A stretch of 64,000 bases of DNA from an uncultured Clostridia bacterium (GCA_945871105.1 CAMBUO010000004.1:23259-87258); one strand, 5' to 3'. Shown: positions 10,976-21,623, counted from the first letter of the stretch. The notes: generated from the letters alone by a model not told the origin. Numbers and translations: made by a program.

Positions 10976-13786
10976 TTATTTTAATATTTTCTTTAAAAAT
11001 TCTCCCGTATAACTTTCTTTTACTTTAGCAATATTTTCAGGATTTCCTGTTGCAACAATAGTTCCTCCATTTGTTCCACCATCTGGTCCTAAATCAATAA
11101 TATAATCAGCAGATTTTATAACATCAAGATTATGTTCAATTACTAAAACAGTATCGCCATTTTCGACTATACGATTTAAAATACTAAGTAATCTTTTAAT
11201 ATCAGCGGAATGTAAACCAGTTGTTGGTTCATCTAAAATAAATAAAGTTTTACCTGTTGCCTTTTTTTGTAATTCTTTGGATAATTTAACACGTCCAGCT
11301 TCTCCTCCTGATAAAGTGGTTGCACTTTGACCAAGTTTAACATAACCAAGACCTACATCTTCTAATACTTGTAATTTACTCTTAATTTTTGGAACATTAT
11401 CAAAGAATGCTAAAGCTTCTGTTACCCGCATATTTAAAACATCAGCTATACTTTTGTCTTTATATTTAATAGATAAAGTTTCACTATTGTATCTTGTTCC
11501 ATGACAAACTTCACAAGGAATATAAACATCTGGTAAGAAATGCATAGCTATTTTTTTTACTCCATCGCCAAAACAAGCTTCACATCTTCCACCTTTTACA
11601 TTAAAAGAAAATCTATTTTTACCATAACCTAACATTTTAGCTTCTTTTGTCGTTGCAAATAAATCTCTAATATCATCAAATACACCGGTATAAGTAGCTG
11701 GATTTGATCTTGGCGTTCTGCCAATTGGATTTTGCGTAATAATAACAACTTTATCTAAGTTATCAAGACCTACTATTTTTTTATGTTTTCCTGGTTTTAT
11801 TTTAGATTTATAAATATAATTCATACAAGCTTTAGCAAGTATTTCCATAACTAAACTACTTTTACCTGATCCTGATACACCGGTTACACAATTAAACACG
11901 CCAAGTGGAATTTTAACATCAATATTTTGTAAATTATTTTCCGATGCTCCTTTTATTTCAATAAACTTACCATTACCTTTTCTTCTAATTTTTGGTACTT
12001 CAATGCATTCTTTTCCACTTAAATATCTACCGGTAATACTATTTTCATTTTGCATAACTTCTTGAGGAGTTCCAGCGGCAACAACATAACCACCATTTTC
12101 CCCAGCACCTGGCCCAATATCTACTAAATAATCACTAGCTAACATGGTATCCGTATCATGTTCAACAACAATTAGAGTGTTTCCTAAATCACGCATATCA
12201 AGTAAAGACTTAATTAACTTTTCATTGTCTTTTTGATGTAAACCAATACTAGGTTCATCAAGAACATATAAAACACCGGTTAATCTTGATCCTATTTGTG
12301 TAGCAAGTCTTATTCTTTGGGCTTCTCCTCCAGATAAAGTACCAGCTGATCTAGCTAACGTTAAATATTCAAGTCCCACATTTTGTAAAAAATTCAAGCG
12401 ATTAATTATTTCTTTGACAATTAATTCAGATATTTTTTGTTCTGATTCCGTTAATTTTAAATTATTAAACCAATTTAAAGCTTCTTTAATAGACATACAT
12501 GTTACTTCATAAATATTTTTATTATTAATTTTTATATTTAAAACACTTTCATTTAATCTAGCTTCATGACATACTTCACATGGCAGTTCAATCATATATT
12601 GTTCTAACCAATCTCTTATCCATTCACTAGAAGTTTCCATATAACGTCTTTCTAAATTATTAATAACACCTTCAAAATAATCATGATTTTTAGTTACATT
12701 ACCACTTCTACTTGTAATATTAAAAGTTAAAATATCCGGAGAACCATATAAAACAATATCTTTTTCCTTTTTAGTTAACTTTTTAAACGGTTTATCCATA
12801 TCAATTTTATAATAATCACAAACAGCTTTTAATCTTTTATATTCAATTGAATCTTGATCATCATTTAAAGTTTTAATACATTTTTCATTTAAACTTAAAG
12901 AATCATCTGGTATTACTAAGTCAACATCTATTTTTAATTTAACTCCAAGCCCTTTACATTCAGGACAAGCACCATATGGAGCATTGAAACTAAACATTCT
13001 AGGTTCTGGTTTAGAAATTGAATAATTACAATGAGGACAAGCATAGGTAGTAGAAAATAAAGTTTCTTCTCCCCCTACAATATTTATTAATACTTTCCCG
13101 TTAGCAAGATTACAAGCATTTTCAATTGATTCATATAAACGACTTCTAATTCCTTCTTTAATAACAATTCTATCTACAACAACATCTATCTTACTTTTTA
13201 TATTTTTTTCAAGATTAATATCTTCTGATAAATCATACATTTCATCATTAATACGAACACGAATATAACCATCTTTTCTTAAATCATCTAAAATATCTTT
13301 ATGTGTTCCTTTTAAAGAATCAACAACTGGAGCTAAAATAATTAACTTAGTTCCTTCGCCAAAACTTTCTACTTTATTAACGATTTCTTCAATACTTTGA
13401 CTAGTAATTGGTATTTGATGAGTTGGACAATAAGGAATACCAATTCTTGCAAATAAAAGTCTTAAATAATCATATATTTCTGTTACAGTACCAACGGTTG
13501 ATCGAGGATTTTTACTAGTAGTTTTTTGATCAATTGATATACTAGGTGATAACCCTTCTATACTATCAACATCTGGTTTTTCCGATCCACCTAAAAACTG
13601 TCTAGCATAAGCTGATAAAGATTCAACATACCTTCTCTCTCCTTCAGCATAAATAGTATCAAAAGCTAAACTACTTTTACCTGATCCAGATAAACCAGTC
13701 ATAACAATTAATTTATTTTTAGGTAACTCTAAATCAATATTTTTTAAATTATTTTCTCTAGCTCCTTTTATAATTATTTTATCCAT
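10976..13786 (-). CDS. uvrA: Excinuclease ABC subunit A
   Basis: MDKIIIKGARENNLKNIDLELPKNKLIVMTGLSGSGKSSLAFDTIYAEGERRYVESLSAYARQFL; two ABC signatures and zinc-finger CxxC pairs. Confidence 0.98.
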   Translation of the reverse strand: MDKIIIKGARENNLKNIDLELPKNKLIVMTGLSGSGKSSLAFDTIYAEGERRYVESLSAYARQFLGGSEKPDVDSIEGLSPSISIDQKTTSKNPRSTVGTVTEIYDYLRLLFARIGIPYCPTHQIPITSQSIEEIVNKVESFGEGTKLIILAPVVDSLKGTHKDILDDLRKDGYIRVRINDEMYDLSEDINLEKNIKSKIDVVVDRIVIKEGIRSRLYESIENACNLANGKVLINIVGGEETLFSTTYACPHCNYSISKPEPRMFSFNAPYGACPECKGLGVKLKIDVDLVIPDDSLSLNEKCIKTLNDDQDSIEYKRLKAVCDYYKIDMDKPFKKLTKKEKDIVLYGSPDILTFNITSRSGNVTKNHDYFEGVINNLERRYMETSSEWIRDWLEQYMIELPCEVCHEARLNESVLNIKINNKNIYEVTCMSIKEALNWFNNLKLTESEQKISELIVKEIINRLNFLQNVGLEYLTLARSAGTLSGGEAQRIRLATQIGSRLTGVLYVLDEPSIGLHQKDNEKLIKSLLDMRDLGNTLIVVEHDTDTMLASDYLVDIGPGAGENGGYVVAAGTPQEVMQNENSITGRYLSGKECIEVPKIRRKGNGKFIEIKGASENNLQNIDVKIPLGVFNCVTGVSGSGKSSLVMEILAKACMNYIYKSKIKPGKHKKIVGLDNLDKVVIITQNPIGRTPRSNPATYTGVFDDIRDLFATTKEAKMLGYGKNRFSFNVKGGRCEACFGDGVKKIAMHFLPDVYIPCEVCHGTRYNSETLSIKYKDKSIADVLNMRVTEALAFFDNVPKIKSKLQVLEDVGLGYVKLGQSATTLSGGEAGRVKLSKELQKKATGKTLFILDEPTTGLHSADIKRLLSILNRIVENGDTVLVIEHNLDVIKSADYIIDLGPDGGTNGGTIVATGNPENIAKVKESYTGEFLKKILK

Positions 13787-13906
13787 AATACACCTCAAAA
13801 ATCGAAAATAGTATATCATAAAATTAGAAAAAATAACAGAGGTAAAAAATGGTCTATTATTAATAAATACTAACCTTGTAGTATAAACGCATTTAATTTA
13901 TATTTA

Positions 13907-14482
13907 TTACTTTCTTTTTAAAAATTTACCATACATAACTAAATTAATCAGAATTGAATTAATAATAATTACTACAATAGCATACAATAATTTTTTTATT
14001 CCAAATTGAAAACATCCTATTAATAAAATAATAATATTAATGATTAAATTAATTGTTCCTACTTTAATATTTTTATATTTATTAATAATCGGAGCAATCG
14101 TATTAATACCACCGGCTGTAAAACCTAATTTATAGATATAACCATTAGTTAAACCAGATATTATACCTGTTATAATAACATTTAATAGATTAGTTGAAAT
14201 ATTTAAATTGAAAAAACTAGTTAACTTAATAAATAAAGGATAAGAGATGGTAGCTATAACTGTTCCTAAAGTAGTTTCTTTCTTTAAAAAGATATAACTT
14301 AAAATTAGCATTAGTAAATTGATTATTAAAACAATTGTTGAATGAGGCATCTTAATTAATTCATGAATAATAATAGCTAATCCTTGGTTACCACCAGTTA
14401 CTAATTTCATTGGTTTTAAAAAGATATTAAAGTTAATAGCTGCTATTAATAAAATAAGTAGTAATTTTAAATATTTTTTCAT
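13907..14482 (-). CDS. YitT-family-like membrane protein (5-TM region)
   Basis: NIFLKPMKLVTGGNQGLAIIIHELI...LGFTAGGINTIAPII. Confidence 0.7.
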   Translation of the reverse strand: MKKYLKLLLILLIAAINFNIFLKPMKLVTGGNQGLAIIIHELIKMPHSTIVLIINLLMLILSYIFLKKETTLGTVIATISYPLFIKLTSFFNLNISTNLLNVIITGIISGLTNGYIYKLGFTAGGINTIAPIINKYKNIKVGTINLIINIIILLIGCFQFGIKKLLYAIVVIIINSILINLVMYGKFLKRK

Positions 14483-14489
14483 ATTTCTC

Positions 14490-14516
14490 CTAAAAAAAAG
14501 AAGTAATAATACTTCT
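14490..14516 (-). terminator. Intrinsic terminator at the prfB 3' end
   Basis: AGAAGTAATAATACTTCT palindrome next to an A8 run on the plus strand (T-run on minus). Confidence 0.6.
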
Positions 14517-15619
14517 ATAAATTTATATTTTGTTTTAAATAACTTTCAATAAAAGAATCTAAATCTCCATCTAAAACTTTTAAAACATTACTAGTTTCAT
14601 AATTAGTTCGATGGTCTTTAACTAAAGAATATGGATGCATAACATAACTTCTTATTTGGGAACCAAACTCGATATTCATACTTTCTCCTTTGACATTTTG
14701 TAATTCTTGATTTCTTTTTTCAATTTCAATTAGCTTTAATTTATTTTTTAACATTCGCATAGCTTCTTCTCTATTTTGAATCTGACTTCTTTGATTTTGA
14801 CAAGTAACTACAATTTTAGAAGGTAAATGCGTTATTCGAACAGCACTATCAGTAGTATTAATATGTTGTCCTCCAGCACCACTACTTCTATAAACATCGA
14901 TTTTTAAATCTTTTTCTTCAATTTTCACATCGTCTACTTCTTTAAATTCAGGAATAATATCGACCGAAGCAAAAGAAGTATGTCTTTTATTATTAGCATC
15001 AAATGGAGATAATCTTACTAATCGATGCACGCCTTTTTCACTTTTTAATTTACCATAAGCATATAATCCTTCTACTTTTAAAGAAACACTTTTAATACCT
15101 GCTTCTTCTCCATCTAAAAGGGAAATAACTTCATATTTAAACTTATGATCATCTAAATATCTTGTATACATGCGATATAACATATTAGTCCAATCACAAG
15201 CCTCAGTTCCTCCTGCTCCAGCATGAATTTCTAAAAGACAATTATTTTTATCATAATCACCAGAAAACAAAGTAAACATTTCCACATCACTTAATCTTTT
15301 TTGTAAACTAGTTAATTCTTGTTCAATTTTATCTTTGATACTTAAATCCATTTCTATTTCTAAAATATCTAAATATTCCAGATTATTTAAAACATCTTTT
15401 TTTAAATCATTTATAGTATAAACTATTTCTTTTAAATTATTTAATTCATCCATGATTTTATTAACATTATTTTTATCTTGCCAAAAATCAGGTTCATTAG
15501 TTATACTTTCTAATTCTTTAATTCTTTCTTGTTTATTATCAATGTCAAAGTAACCTCCATAATTCAGTTACTTTATCTTGAATATTTAATAATTCATTTT
15601 TTAATATATTTATATCCAT
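14515..15619 (-). CDS. prfB: Peptide chain release factor 2, expressed by +1 programmed frameshift
   Basis: Short ORF MDINILKNELLNIQDKVTELWRLL then CTT TGA C at 15550-15544; +1 frame continues DIDNKQERIKELES... into the 312-aa ORF containing GGQHINTTDSAVRITH. Upstream TGGAGG acts as the stimulatory SD. Confidence 0.96.
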
Positions 15620-15627
15620 ATATCTCC

Positions 15628-16305
15628 TTATTTAGCAATTATTTCAGCATCTTCTATTTTAGAATCTTTTTTATTAACTATTTCTTTTTCTAAGACTTCT
15701 TGTTTTTCTTCAACTGTTTCTGTGGATATAACTTTAGTATTAGCTAAAATATCTTGTAATCCTCTTCCGTTTTTACTAAATAAAATCATAGCAAGAGAAA
15801 CTATATAAACAAAGGAAAAAACATAAGAAATAATATTATAAGAAGTTAAATAAATATCTTTACTAAATAATAAAATAGTTATTATTGTTATAATATTTAT
15901 TAAAACTGAATCAATTACTAAAGCTCTAATTAGATAATTATTCATTGTTAATTTTTTATCATTATTCGATGTAATTTTAATTTTCATTAATTTTTTACCT
16001 AAAGTTTCCCCATTCATAAAGTAAGTTAAAACTACAAAATAAATTATACTTAATACCGTAGAAACAATAGTTTGAGGGACACCTTCTTTATTTAATTGAT
16101 AATTTATATCAGTTCCTTTTTCTAAATATTCTTCCATCGTTACTTCTTGATTACGATAATCTATAGTTAAAGTTTCAAATTCTTTATTTAATTTGTTATA
16201 ATTTTCACTTGTTGGAACAAAATATGTTAATAAAAGTGAAACGAAAGAAATTATCATAATATCAACAAGATAAGCTAATACTCTTTTATAACTATTTGCT
16301 TTCAT
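15628..16305 (-). CDS. RDD-family membrane protein
   Basis: KRVLAYLVDIMIISFVSLLL ... GETLGKKLMKIKI ... LQDILANTKVI. Confidence 0.85.
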   Translation of the reverse strand: MKANSYKRVLAYLVDIMIISFVSLLLTYFVPTSENYNKLNKEFETLTIDYRNQEVTMEEYLEKGTDINYQLNKEGVPQTIVSTVLSIIYFVVLTYFMNGETLGKKLMKIKITSNNDKKLTMNNYLIRALVIDSVLINIITIITILLFSKDIYLTSYNIISYVFSFVYIVSLAMILFSKNGRGLQDILANTKVISTETVEEKQEVLEKEIVNKKDSKIEDAEIIAK

Positions 16306-17272
16306 TTAAATCCTCCTTTAACTGATTTAATAAGTTAATTATATCACATATTTTAGTTGTTTGAAAAATTTTATTCTTAACTTCAACGCTTCCTTTAATA
16401 CCTTTCAAATACCAGGCAGCATGATTTCTTATTTCTAAACAAACTAATTTTTCTGGTTTAATTTGACTTAAGTAATTAATATGTTTAAGACACATATCTA
16501 TTTTATCTATATCTGTTGGTTTTTTTAAAATTGTTCCATCTTCTAAATAAGCATTTATTTCTCTTATTAACCAAGGATTACCTAGTACTCCTCTTCCAAT
16601 CATGATTAAATCGCATCCGGTTTCATCTAACATAGCTTTAGCTTTATAAATATCGGTTATATCTCCATTACCGATTACTGGAATTTTAACTGCTTCTTTG
16701 ACTTGTTTAATAATATTCCAATCAGCTTTACCACTATAACCTTGACTTCTTGTTCGAGGATGAACACAAATAGCACTAGCTCCAGCACTTTCACATATTT
16801 TAGCAACTTCAACAGCATTTATATTATTTTGATCCCAACCACTTCTGATTTTAACCGTAACAGGTACACTTACAGCTTTTACAACACTAGAAACTATTTC
16901 ATATATTTTTTGAGGATCTTTTAAAAGAGCTGCACCAGCTTGTGATTTAACTGCTACTTTAGGTACCGGACACCCCATATTAATATCAATAATATCTGGT
17001 TTCATTTCTTTTTCGATATATTTAGCAGCTTCCACAAAGGATTCTTTATCACTTCCAAATATTTGTTGAACAATTGGTCTTTCAATTTGTTCCATGAATA
17101 ACATTTCTTTTGTCTTTTGATTGCCATAAAAAATAGCCTTATCACTAACCATTTCCGCATAGATTAAAGAACAACCCATTTCCTTAATAATCTTTCGAAA
17201 AGCGCTATTACAAATACCAGCCATGGGAGCTAGAACTGTTTTACCTTTAATTTCTACATTTCCTATATACAT
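16292..17272 (-). CDS. dusB: tRNA-dihydrouridine synthase B
   Basis: VLAPMAGICNSAFR...DINMGCPVPKV...KIRSGWD...VHPRTRSQGYSGKADW...GNGDI. Confidence 0.95.
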   Translation of the reverse strand: MYIGNVEIKGKTVLAPMAGICNSAFRKIIKEMGCSLIYAEMVSDKAIFYGNQKTKEMLFMEQIERPIVQQIFGSDKESFVEAAKYIEKEMKPDIIDINMGCPVPKVAVKSQAGAALLKDPQKIYEIVSSVVKAVSVPVTVKIRSGWDQNNINAVEVAKICESAGASAICVHPRTRSQGYSGKADWNIIKQVKEAVKIPVIGNGDITDIYKAKAMLDETGCDLIMIGRGVLGNPWLIREINAYLEDGTILKKPTDIDKIDMCLKHINYLSQIKPEKLVCLEIRNHAAWYLKGIKGSVEVKNKIFQTTKICDIINLLNQLKEDLNESK

Positions 17273-17286
17273 AAAATACTCCTTTT

Positions 17287-18285
17287 CTAAACTTTAGTTC
17301 TCGTACAAGTATCACTTAAATATTCATCAGGATTACTATATATTTCGATACAATATTGATTATCTTCTCCACCACGAGGTCTAAATGTTGCATTTTGAGC
17401 ATTAATTAAATATCTTTTAATATTATTACCACTTAAAGTAGTATCTAATCTTATTAATTTTGCTTTAGCTGGATCTAAAACTAAAAAATCTGATTGCTGT
17501 AAATTATTAAAATCACATTTTTTTCTAATACCGACAATAGTAACAAAATGTCTTAAATTAGTATTGGGTTTTCCATTTACTTCTATTACCGTTGGTCTAT
17601 CATTAATTAATTCAGAAGCCGCTATTTCTAATATTTCTGATATATCACAACTTGTTAAGCCAACGGTTGATCCTGTTAAATTTTCACTATCAGAAAATCT
17701 AAAAATATCACTTGCATAAGCATGTGCACATTGCCAACATTTATCTTTTTGCTGTTTTTTTAAATGATTATAACCTTTACTAGTATCGATGATATAAAAT
17801 ATTTCTCCATCATACTTATAAGTTATTAAATCTGTATTTTCAAGAGAATATTCTTGATTTTTATCAATTACTTCTTCTTCAACTTCATTTGCTTCTTCAT
17901 TAATAGCTAAATTATTTTCATCTTCATATTCCAAGTCTTCTATATTTTGATCATTTTCTTTATTGTCATCAGAGATAACTAAATCTTCTTTAGTATTTTT
18001 TTCAACAGATAAATCTAAATTATTTTGTTCTTCATCTAAAATAAAACTACTATCATCTACTTCTTGAAAAGATGAAATAGGTGGGTATGAAAAATTAATT
18101 AAATCAGAAATACTAGTTTTTTCCTTATTATCAGGAACTTCTTTATTAATTGTAGATTTGTTTTGATTTTTAATTAAAAAACTTGTTAAAACAACCGAAG
18201 TAGTTGCTAATAAAATTAAAACTTTATTTCTAATTTTTAAATTTTTAACTTTACTATTTGGTTTATTAAAATTATCTTCTTCCAT
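17287..18285 (-). CDS. Membrane-anchored, acidic-linker protein with papain-like/C39-like C-terminal domain
   Basis: N-terminal TM (VLILLATTSVVLTSFLI), E/D/N-rich linker, C-terminal CWQCAHAYASDIF ... LRHFVTIVGI ... DFLVLDPAKAK (Cys-His-Asp order). Confidence 0.55.
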   Translation of the reverse strand: MEEDNFNKPNSKVKNLKIRNKVLILLATTSVVLTSFLIKNQNKSTINKEVPDNKEKTSISDLINFSYPPISSFQEVDDSSFILDEEQNNLDLSVEKNTKEDLVISDDNKENDQNIEDLEYEDENNLAINEEANEVEEEVIDKNQEYSLENTDLITYKYDGEIFYIIDTSKGYNHLKKQQKDKCWQCAHAYASDIFRFSDSENLTGSTVGLTSCDISEILEIAASELINDRPTVIEVNGKPNTNLRHFVTIVGIRKKCDFNNLQQSDFLVLDPAKAKLIRLDTTLSGNNIKRYLINAQNATFRPRGGEDNQYCIEIYSNPDEYLSDTCTRTKV

Positions 18286-18331
18286 AAAACCTCCTCATTT
18301 ACGAAGAATTATAACAAATTTCACTATAATA

Positions 18332-18361
18332 GTCAAAAAGAGACATTTAAGTCTCTAAAAT
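18332..18361 (-). terminator. Intrinsic terminator between the C39/WXG operon genes
   Basis: aaaaagAGAGACatttaaGTCTCTaaaa hairpin. Confidence 0.45.
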
Positions 18362-18416
18362 TTATTACCATATTCAAATATTTCATTTTTTATTTAATAG
18401 CTATTAATGATAAAAG

Positions 18417-19763
18417 TTATGAATCAAAGTCAATAATATACTCATATAAATCAGTGTTTTCGACATTTTGTTTAACTATTTTATAGTTTTGACCATTTAT
18501 CGCAATATACTCCATAGGGCCTATATCTGGAATTTGTGTGGAACCATTTATAGTTAAATAGTTACCAGAAATACCATAATCACCAGCTGCTACAATCATA
18601 GAGCGCCTTCCTCCATCAAAAGTATCAGTTCCATAAACATAGCTAGCTTTATTTTTTCCTGTATCAGCAATCATAAATCCTTTTGTATCAGATTCTCCTG
18701 TTAAAGATGCTACATGTCTTTCTTTGCTTAAACTATAAACAATAGTAGCACTGGAATCTGTAGCATTTACTACTTGATTTTCTGACAAACGGCCGCCATT
18801 AGTATATAAAATTTTCACACCATATATATCTGAAATTGCTTCTGCTATTGGCTCATAGTCTCCCATATAACCTGGAAAATACGTATTTAACCCTGATTTA
18901 CCATTTGCTTTAGCATATTCACTTAATGAGTTTGCAACATCTAATGGTGTAACTATTACATCGTTTCCTGTTTTATAAGATAACGTTGAAGTTAAAGCCG
19001 TAGCTAAACTCATAATTCCACATCCAGATCGTTCTAAAGATACACCATCAATAGTTTTAATCCATGGGCCATACTTTTGATTATAGCGTACTGTTAATTT
19101 GCCATCTGGACCATGGGTATATTCAACTGAATCTAATCCTAAAATATAGTCTGCGTCTTCTGTAAAATGAGCAAATTCTGAATTAATATTAAAAGGCATT
19201 CCAATACTATTATTAATATTTAAAATTTCACCATCAATAGTTTTCAACTCTTCTAGTTTATCATTTATTGATTGAAAATATTCTTCACATTCATCATTCT
19301 TAGATTTACATTCACCATTCCAAATACTAAGTGCATTAGCATAACCTGGATAAGTAATATGAATATTCCCAAGTCCATCTCCTTCTTCATGCATATAATG
19401 ACTTTTTATTGGTTTTTTACTTAATAATGTTTTTAAATTCATTGTTTCTGTATTAAGTTTTTGTAGTAATTCTAATAACTCTTTATATAAAGTTTCCGCT
19501 TTTTGCCAATTAGTTTCTATACTACTTTTTGTTTGTGATATATTATCCAAACAAATTTGAATATTACTATCCACAGCTTCTTTAGCAGAATCATTCCATT
19601 CATCTGATGAAATATCCAATATTTTTTGTAAATATTCTTCAACTTTAGTTAAATTTTCAATCAAATTAACACAAGGATGGCTATCAATATTAGTGACCGC
19701 TTTTTCTATTTTGGAATAATAAGTATTATAAATTTCTTCATATTTTGATATATCTATATTCAT
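18417..19763 (-). CDS. Putative T7SS-type substrate: N-terminal helical WXG-like region fused to C39-like cysteine peptidase domain
   Basis: N-term long helices with DEWNDSAKEAV turn; C-term GVSLERSGCGIMSLATAL ... ERHVASLTGE ... GFMIADTG typical of Peptidase_C39_2-like domains. Confidence 0.65.
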   Translation of the reverse strand: MNIDISKYEEIYNTYYSKIEKAVTNIDSHPCVNLIENLTKVEEYLQKILDISSDEWNDSAKEAVDSNIQICLDNISQTKSSIETNWQKAETLYKELLELLQKLNTETMNLKTLLSKKPIKSHYMHEEGDGLGNIHITYPGYANALSIWNGECKSKNDECEEYFQSINDKLEELKTIDGEILNINNSIGMPFNINSEFAHFTEDADYILGLDSVEYTHGPDGKLTVRYNQKYGPWIKTIDGVSLERSGCGIMSLATALTSTLSYKTGNDVIVTPLDVANSLSEYAKANGKSGLNTYFPGYMGDYEPIAEAISDIYGVKILYTNGGRLSENQVVNATDSSATIVYSLSKERHVASLTGESDTKGFMIADTGKNKASYVYGTDTFDGGRRSMIVAAGDYGISGNYLTINGSTQIPDIGPMEYIAINGQNYKIVKQNVENTDLYEYIIDFDS

Positions 19764-19771
19764 TTTTTCAC

Positions 19772-20095
19772 CTATAATTTTTCTACTGAAATATCACTAT
19801 CTATTTTTGCTATAGACCCGCTTAGATCTCTATCAACATCTTCATATGATGTTTTAGCTAATTTAAGTAAATCAGTGCATTCTTTTAAATAATTCAATAA
19901 TTGATTATCTAGTTTATTCATATATGGTATCAATTTTTCATCCATTTCAATCTTTTCTTTTGATTTCCATTTTTTATCATCTAAAGTTCTAATCGCATCA
20001 TTAGAGTTTTTAATTAAATCTACTATTTCTAAATTATCTTGTTCTAACTTAACAATTAAATCATCTAAACTAGAATGTAATTTAATATCTGACAT
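19772..20095 (-). CDS. Small helical WXG100-like protein (W-K-S turn)
   Basis: 107 aa, two helices flanking DDKKWKSKEKIEMDEK; no signal peptide. Confidence 0.5.
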   Translation of the reverse strand: MSDIKLHSSLDDLIVKLEQDNLEIVDLIKNSNDAIRTLDDKKWKSKEKIEMDEKLIPYMNKLDNQLLNYLKECTDLLKLAKTSYEDVDRDLSGSIAKIDSDISVEKL

Positions 20096-20103
20096 GTACC
20101 CTC

Positions 20104-20490
20104 CTATATTTCGTGGAGATTATTATCTCCTTCTAATATTTCTGTTGAAAAAATACTTTCGCTATCTATAAAAGCTGAATTATTACTATCTAAATTTTCT
20201 AAGGAAGAATTAATATCTTTTTTAGCTTTATTTAAATTTTCTTGATATTTACCAGATATTTTTTGAGTATAAATAGCATAATTTTCATAATTTAACATGA
20301 TGCTATCTAAATTATTAATTCTTTCTTTGTATTTATTAATTATTAGTTCAGCATCGGCTCCTTTATATACATTTCTTATACTTTCAATATCATTTAAAAC
20401 TTTTTGTTTTAAACTTTTATATTCATCTAATTGAGTTTTTAAATAATCTCCAACACTAGAAATAGCAACTGGATCAATTCTTCTTTTCAT
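20104..20490 (-). CDS. Small helical WXG100-like protein (Y-K-G turn)
   Basis: 128 aa, IESIRNVYKGADAELIINKYKERINNLDSIM matches the helix-turn-helix pattern of WXG100 proteins with Y replacing W. Confidence 0.55.
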   Translation of the reverse strand: MKRRIDPVAISSVGDYLKTQLDEYKSLKQKVLNDIESIRNVYKGADAELIINKYKERINNLDSIMLNYENYAIYTQKISGKYQENLNKAKKDINSSLENLDSNNSAFIDSESIFSTEILEGDNNLHEI

Positions 20491-21290
20491 TTTAACTCCT
20501 TTAAATATGTTTTAAATACATAGGCTTCTTGACCATTATATTTAATTTTGGTCCAATCAGGATCGCTAGTTTCATCAATTATTTCAACTTCAGCATCTAT
20601 ATTCAAATTTCCTATTATATTTTCCTTGCTACTTGCATTTGGACTGCTACGGACATTTAAATGCTTTGAGTTCTTCATATTACCTACCCTAGCATATTTA
20701 GGAACTGACATTTCAGGAGAAATTTCTGGATTAACTGGGGTAGTATTTTTGCTAGGATCAGTTATATTCACATATCCTTTGGAAACATATCCCGTTTTAC
20801 CATCTTCTGTGATAACTTCAATCCAATCACCTGACTTATTGCCCGTTAAAGTTAATTTAGCATCATTTTTTAAAGAACCAATTACGTCATAATTTTTTCC
20901 AGCTCCACTACGAAGATTTAAAGATGTAGATACTTGAACAATACCTATTTTTGCTCCTGTCATCTCAGTGCTTTTTTCTGCTAAAACATTTGTTCCTGTT
21001 ATAGAAAAATCAAAATCTAAGATAGCTGGTTGTTCTATTGAATCAGCAATACTCATATTTTCATTAATATAATTTTTAGCTGAGGTAATTAATCTTTTAC
21101 ATCCATCAAAAACATTATTTAAATTATCAAAAATATTTTTAGTATAATTCAATGTATATACTTGATCAGCATAATTAGAAGCTTGAATATCAATTTGAAA
21201 TTTACTATCATCCATGGAAAACATGCATTCATCACGTACTTCAATAGTATCAGCGGGAGTTCCTTCAGTATATGCATAAGTTTTACTCAT
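20487..21290 (-). CDS. Protein with two SH3b (bacterial SH3) domains
   Basis: VSTSLNLRSGAGKNYDVIGSLKNDAKLTLTGNKSGDWIEVITEDGKTGYVSKGYV and HLNVRSSPNASSKENIIGNL...DWTKIKYNGQEAYVFKTYL. Confidence 0.75.
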   Translation of the reverse strand: MSKTYAYTEGTPADTIEVRDECMFSMDDSKFQIDIQASNYADQVYTLNYTKNIFDNLNNVFDGCKRLITSAKNYINENMSIADSIEQPAILDFDFSITGTNVLAEKSTEMTGAKIGIVQVSTSLNLRSGAGKNYDVIGSLKNDAKLTLTGNKSGDWIEVITEDGKTGYVSKGYVNITDPSKNTTPVNPEISPEMSVPKYARVGNMKNSKHLNVRSSPNASSKENIIGNLNIDAEVEIIDETSDPDWTKIKYNGQEAYVFKTYLKELK

Positions 21291-21308
21291 ATATTTCCCT
21301 CTTCAATA

Positions 21309-21623
21309 TTATTCATAATCAGAAGTTAAAACTTCTTCAGCTGCTTTAGATATATTAGCGTTTGTTTCTTTATAAGTATTAGCAGTTTTAGATAAAAAAT
21401 TACTATAATTTTCCATTGCTTCATAGAAACCATTAAATTTATGTTGTAATGCATTATATTTATCACGTAAAGTGTCAGCTGCACTTCCTTTAAATGACTC
21501 AGCTGTTTGATTAATAACTCTTGTTGCTACTTCTAATGAAGATCTAGCCATATTAACTTTTTCTTTCATCATATTAGCAAAATTTTCTAATTCCTCTGGT
21601 TTTACATTTATATCATAATTCAT
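21309..21623 (-). CDS. WXG100-family protein (F-K-G variant)
   Basis: MNYDINVKPEELENFANMMKEKVNMARSSLEVATRVINQTAESFKGSAADTLRDKYNALQHKFNGF; ATG at 21623 preceded by GGAGG. Confidence 0.75.
   Translation of the reverse strand: MNYDINVKPEELENFANMMKEKVNMARSSLEVATRVINQTAESFKGSAADTLRDKYNALQHKFNGFYEAMENYSNFLSKTANTYKETNANISKAAEEVLTSDYE

Noticed and set aside
14515-15453. RF2 ORF considered a truncated pseudogene
   Set aside because: The missing N-terminus is recovered exactly through the CTT TGA C +1 frameshift site from ATG 15619.
7823-16305. Housekeeping block (whiA to RDD protein) scanned for embedded novel systems
   Set aside because: Genes match ordinary conserved families with tight spacing; apart from prfB recoding nothing unexplained was found.
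20548-20892. 114-aa plus-strand ORF
   Set aside because: Antisense to the SH3b-domain gene.
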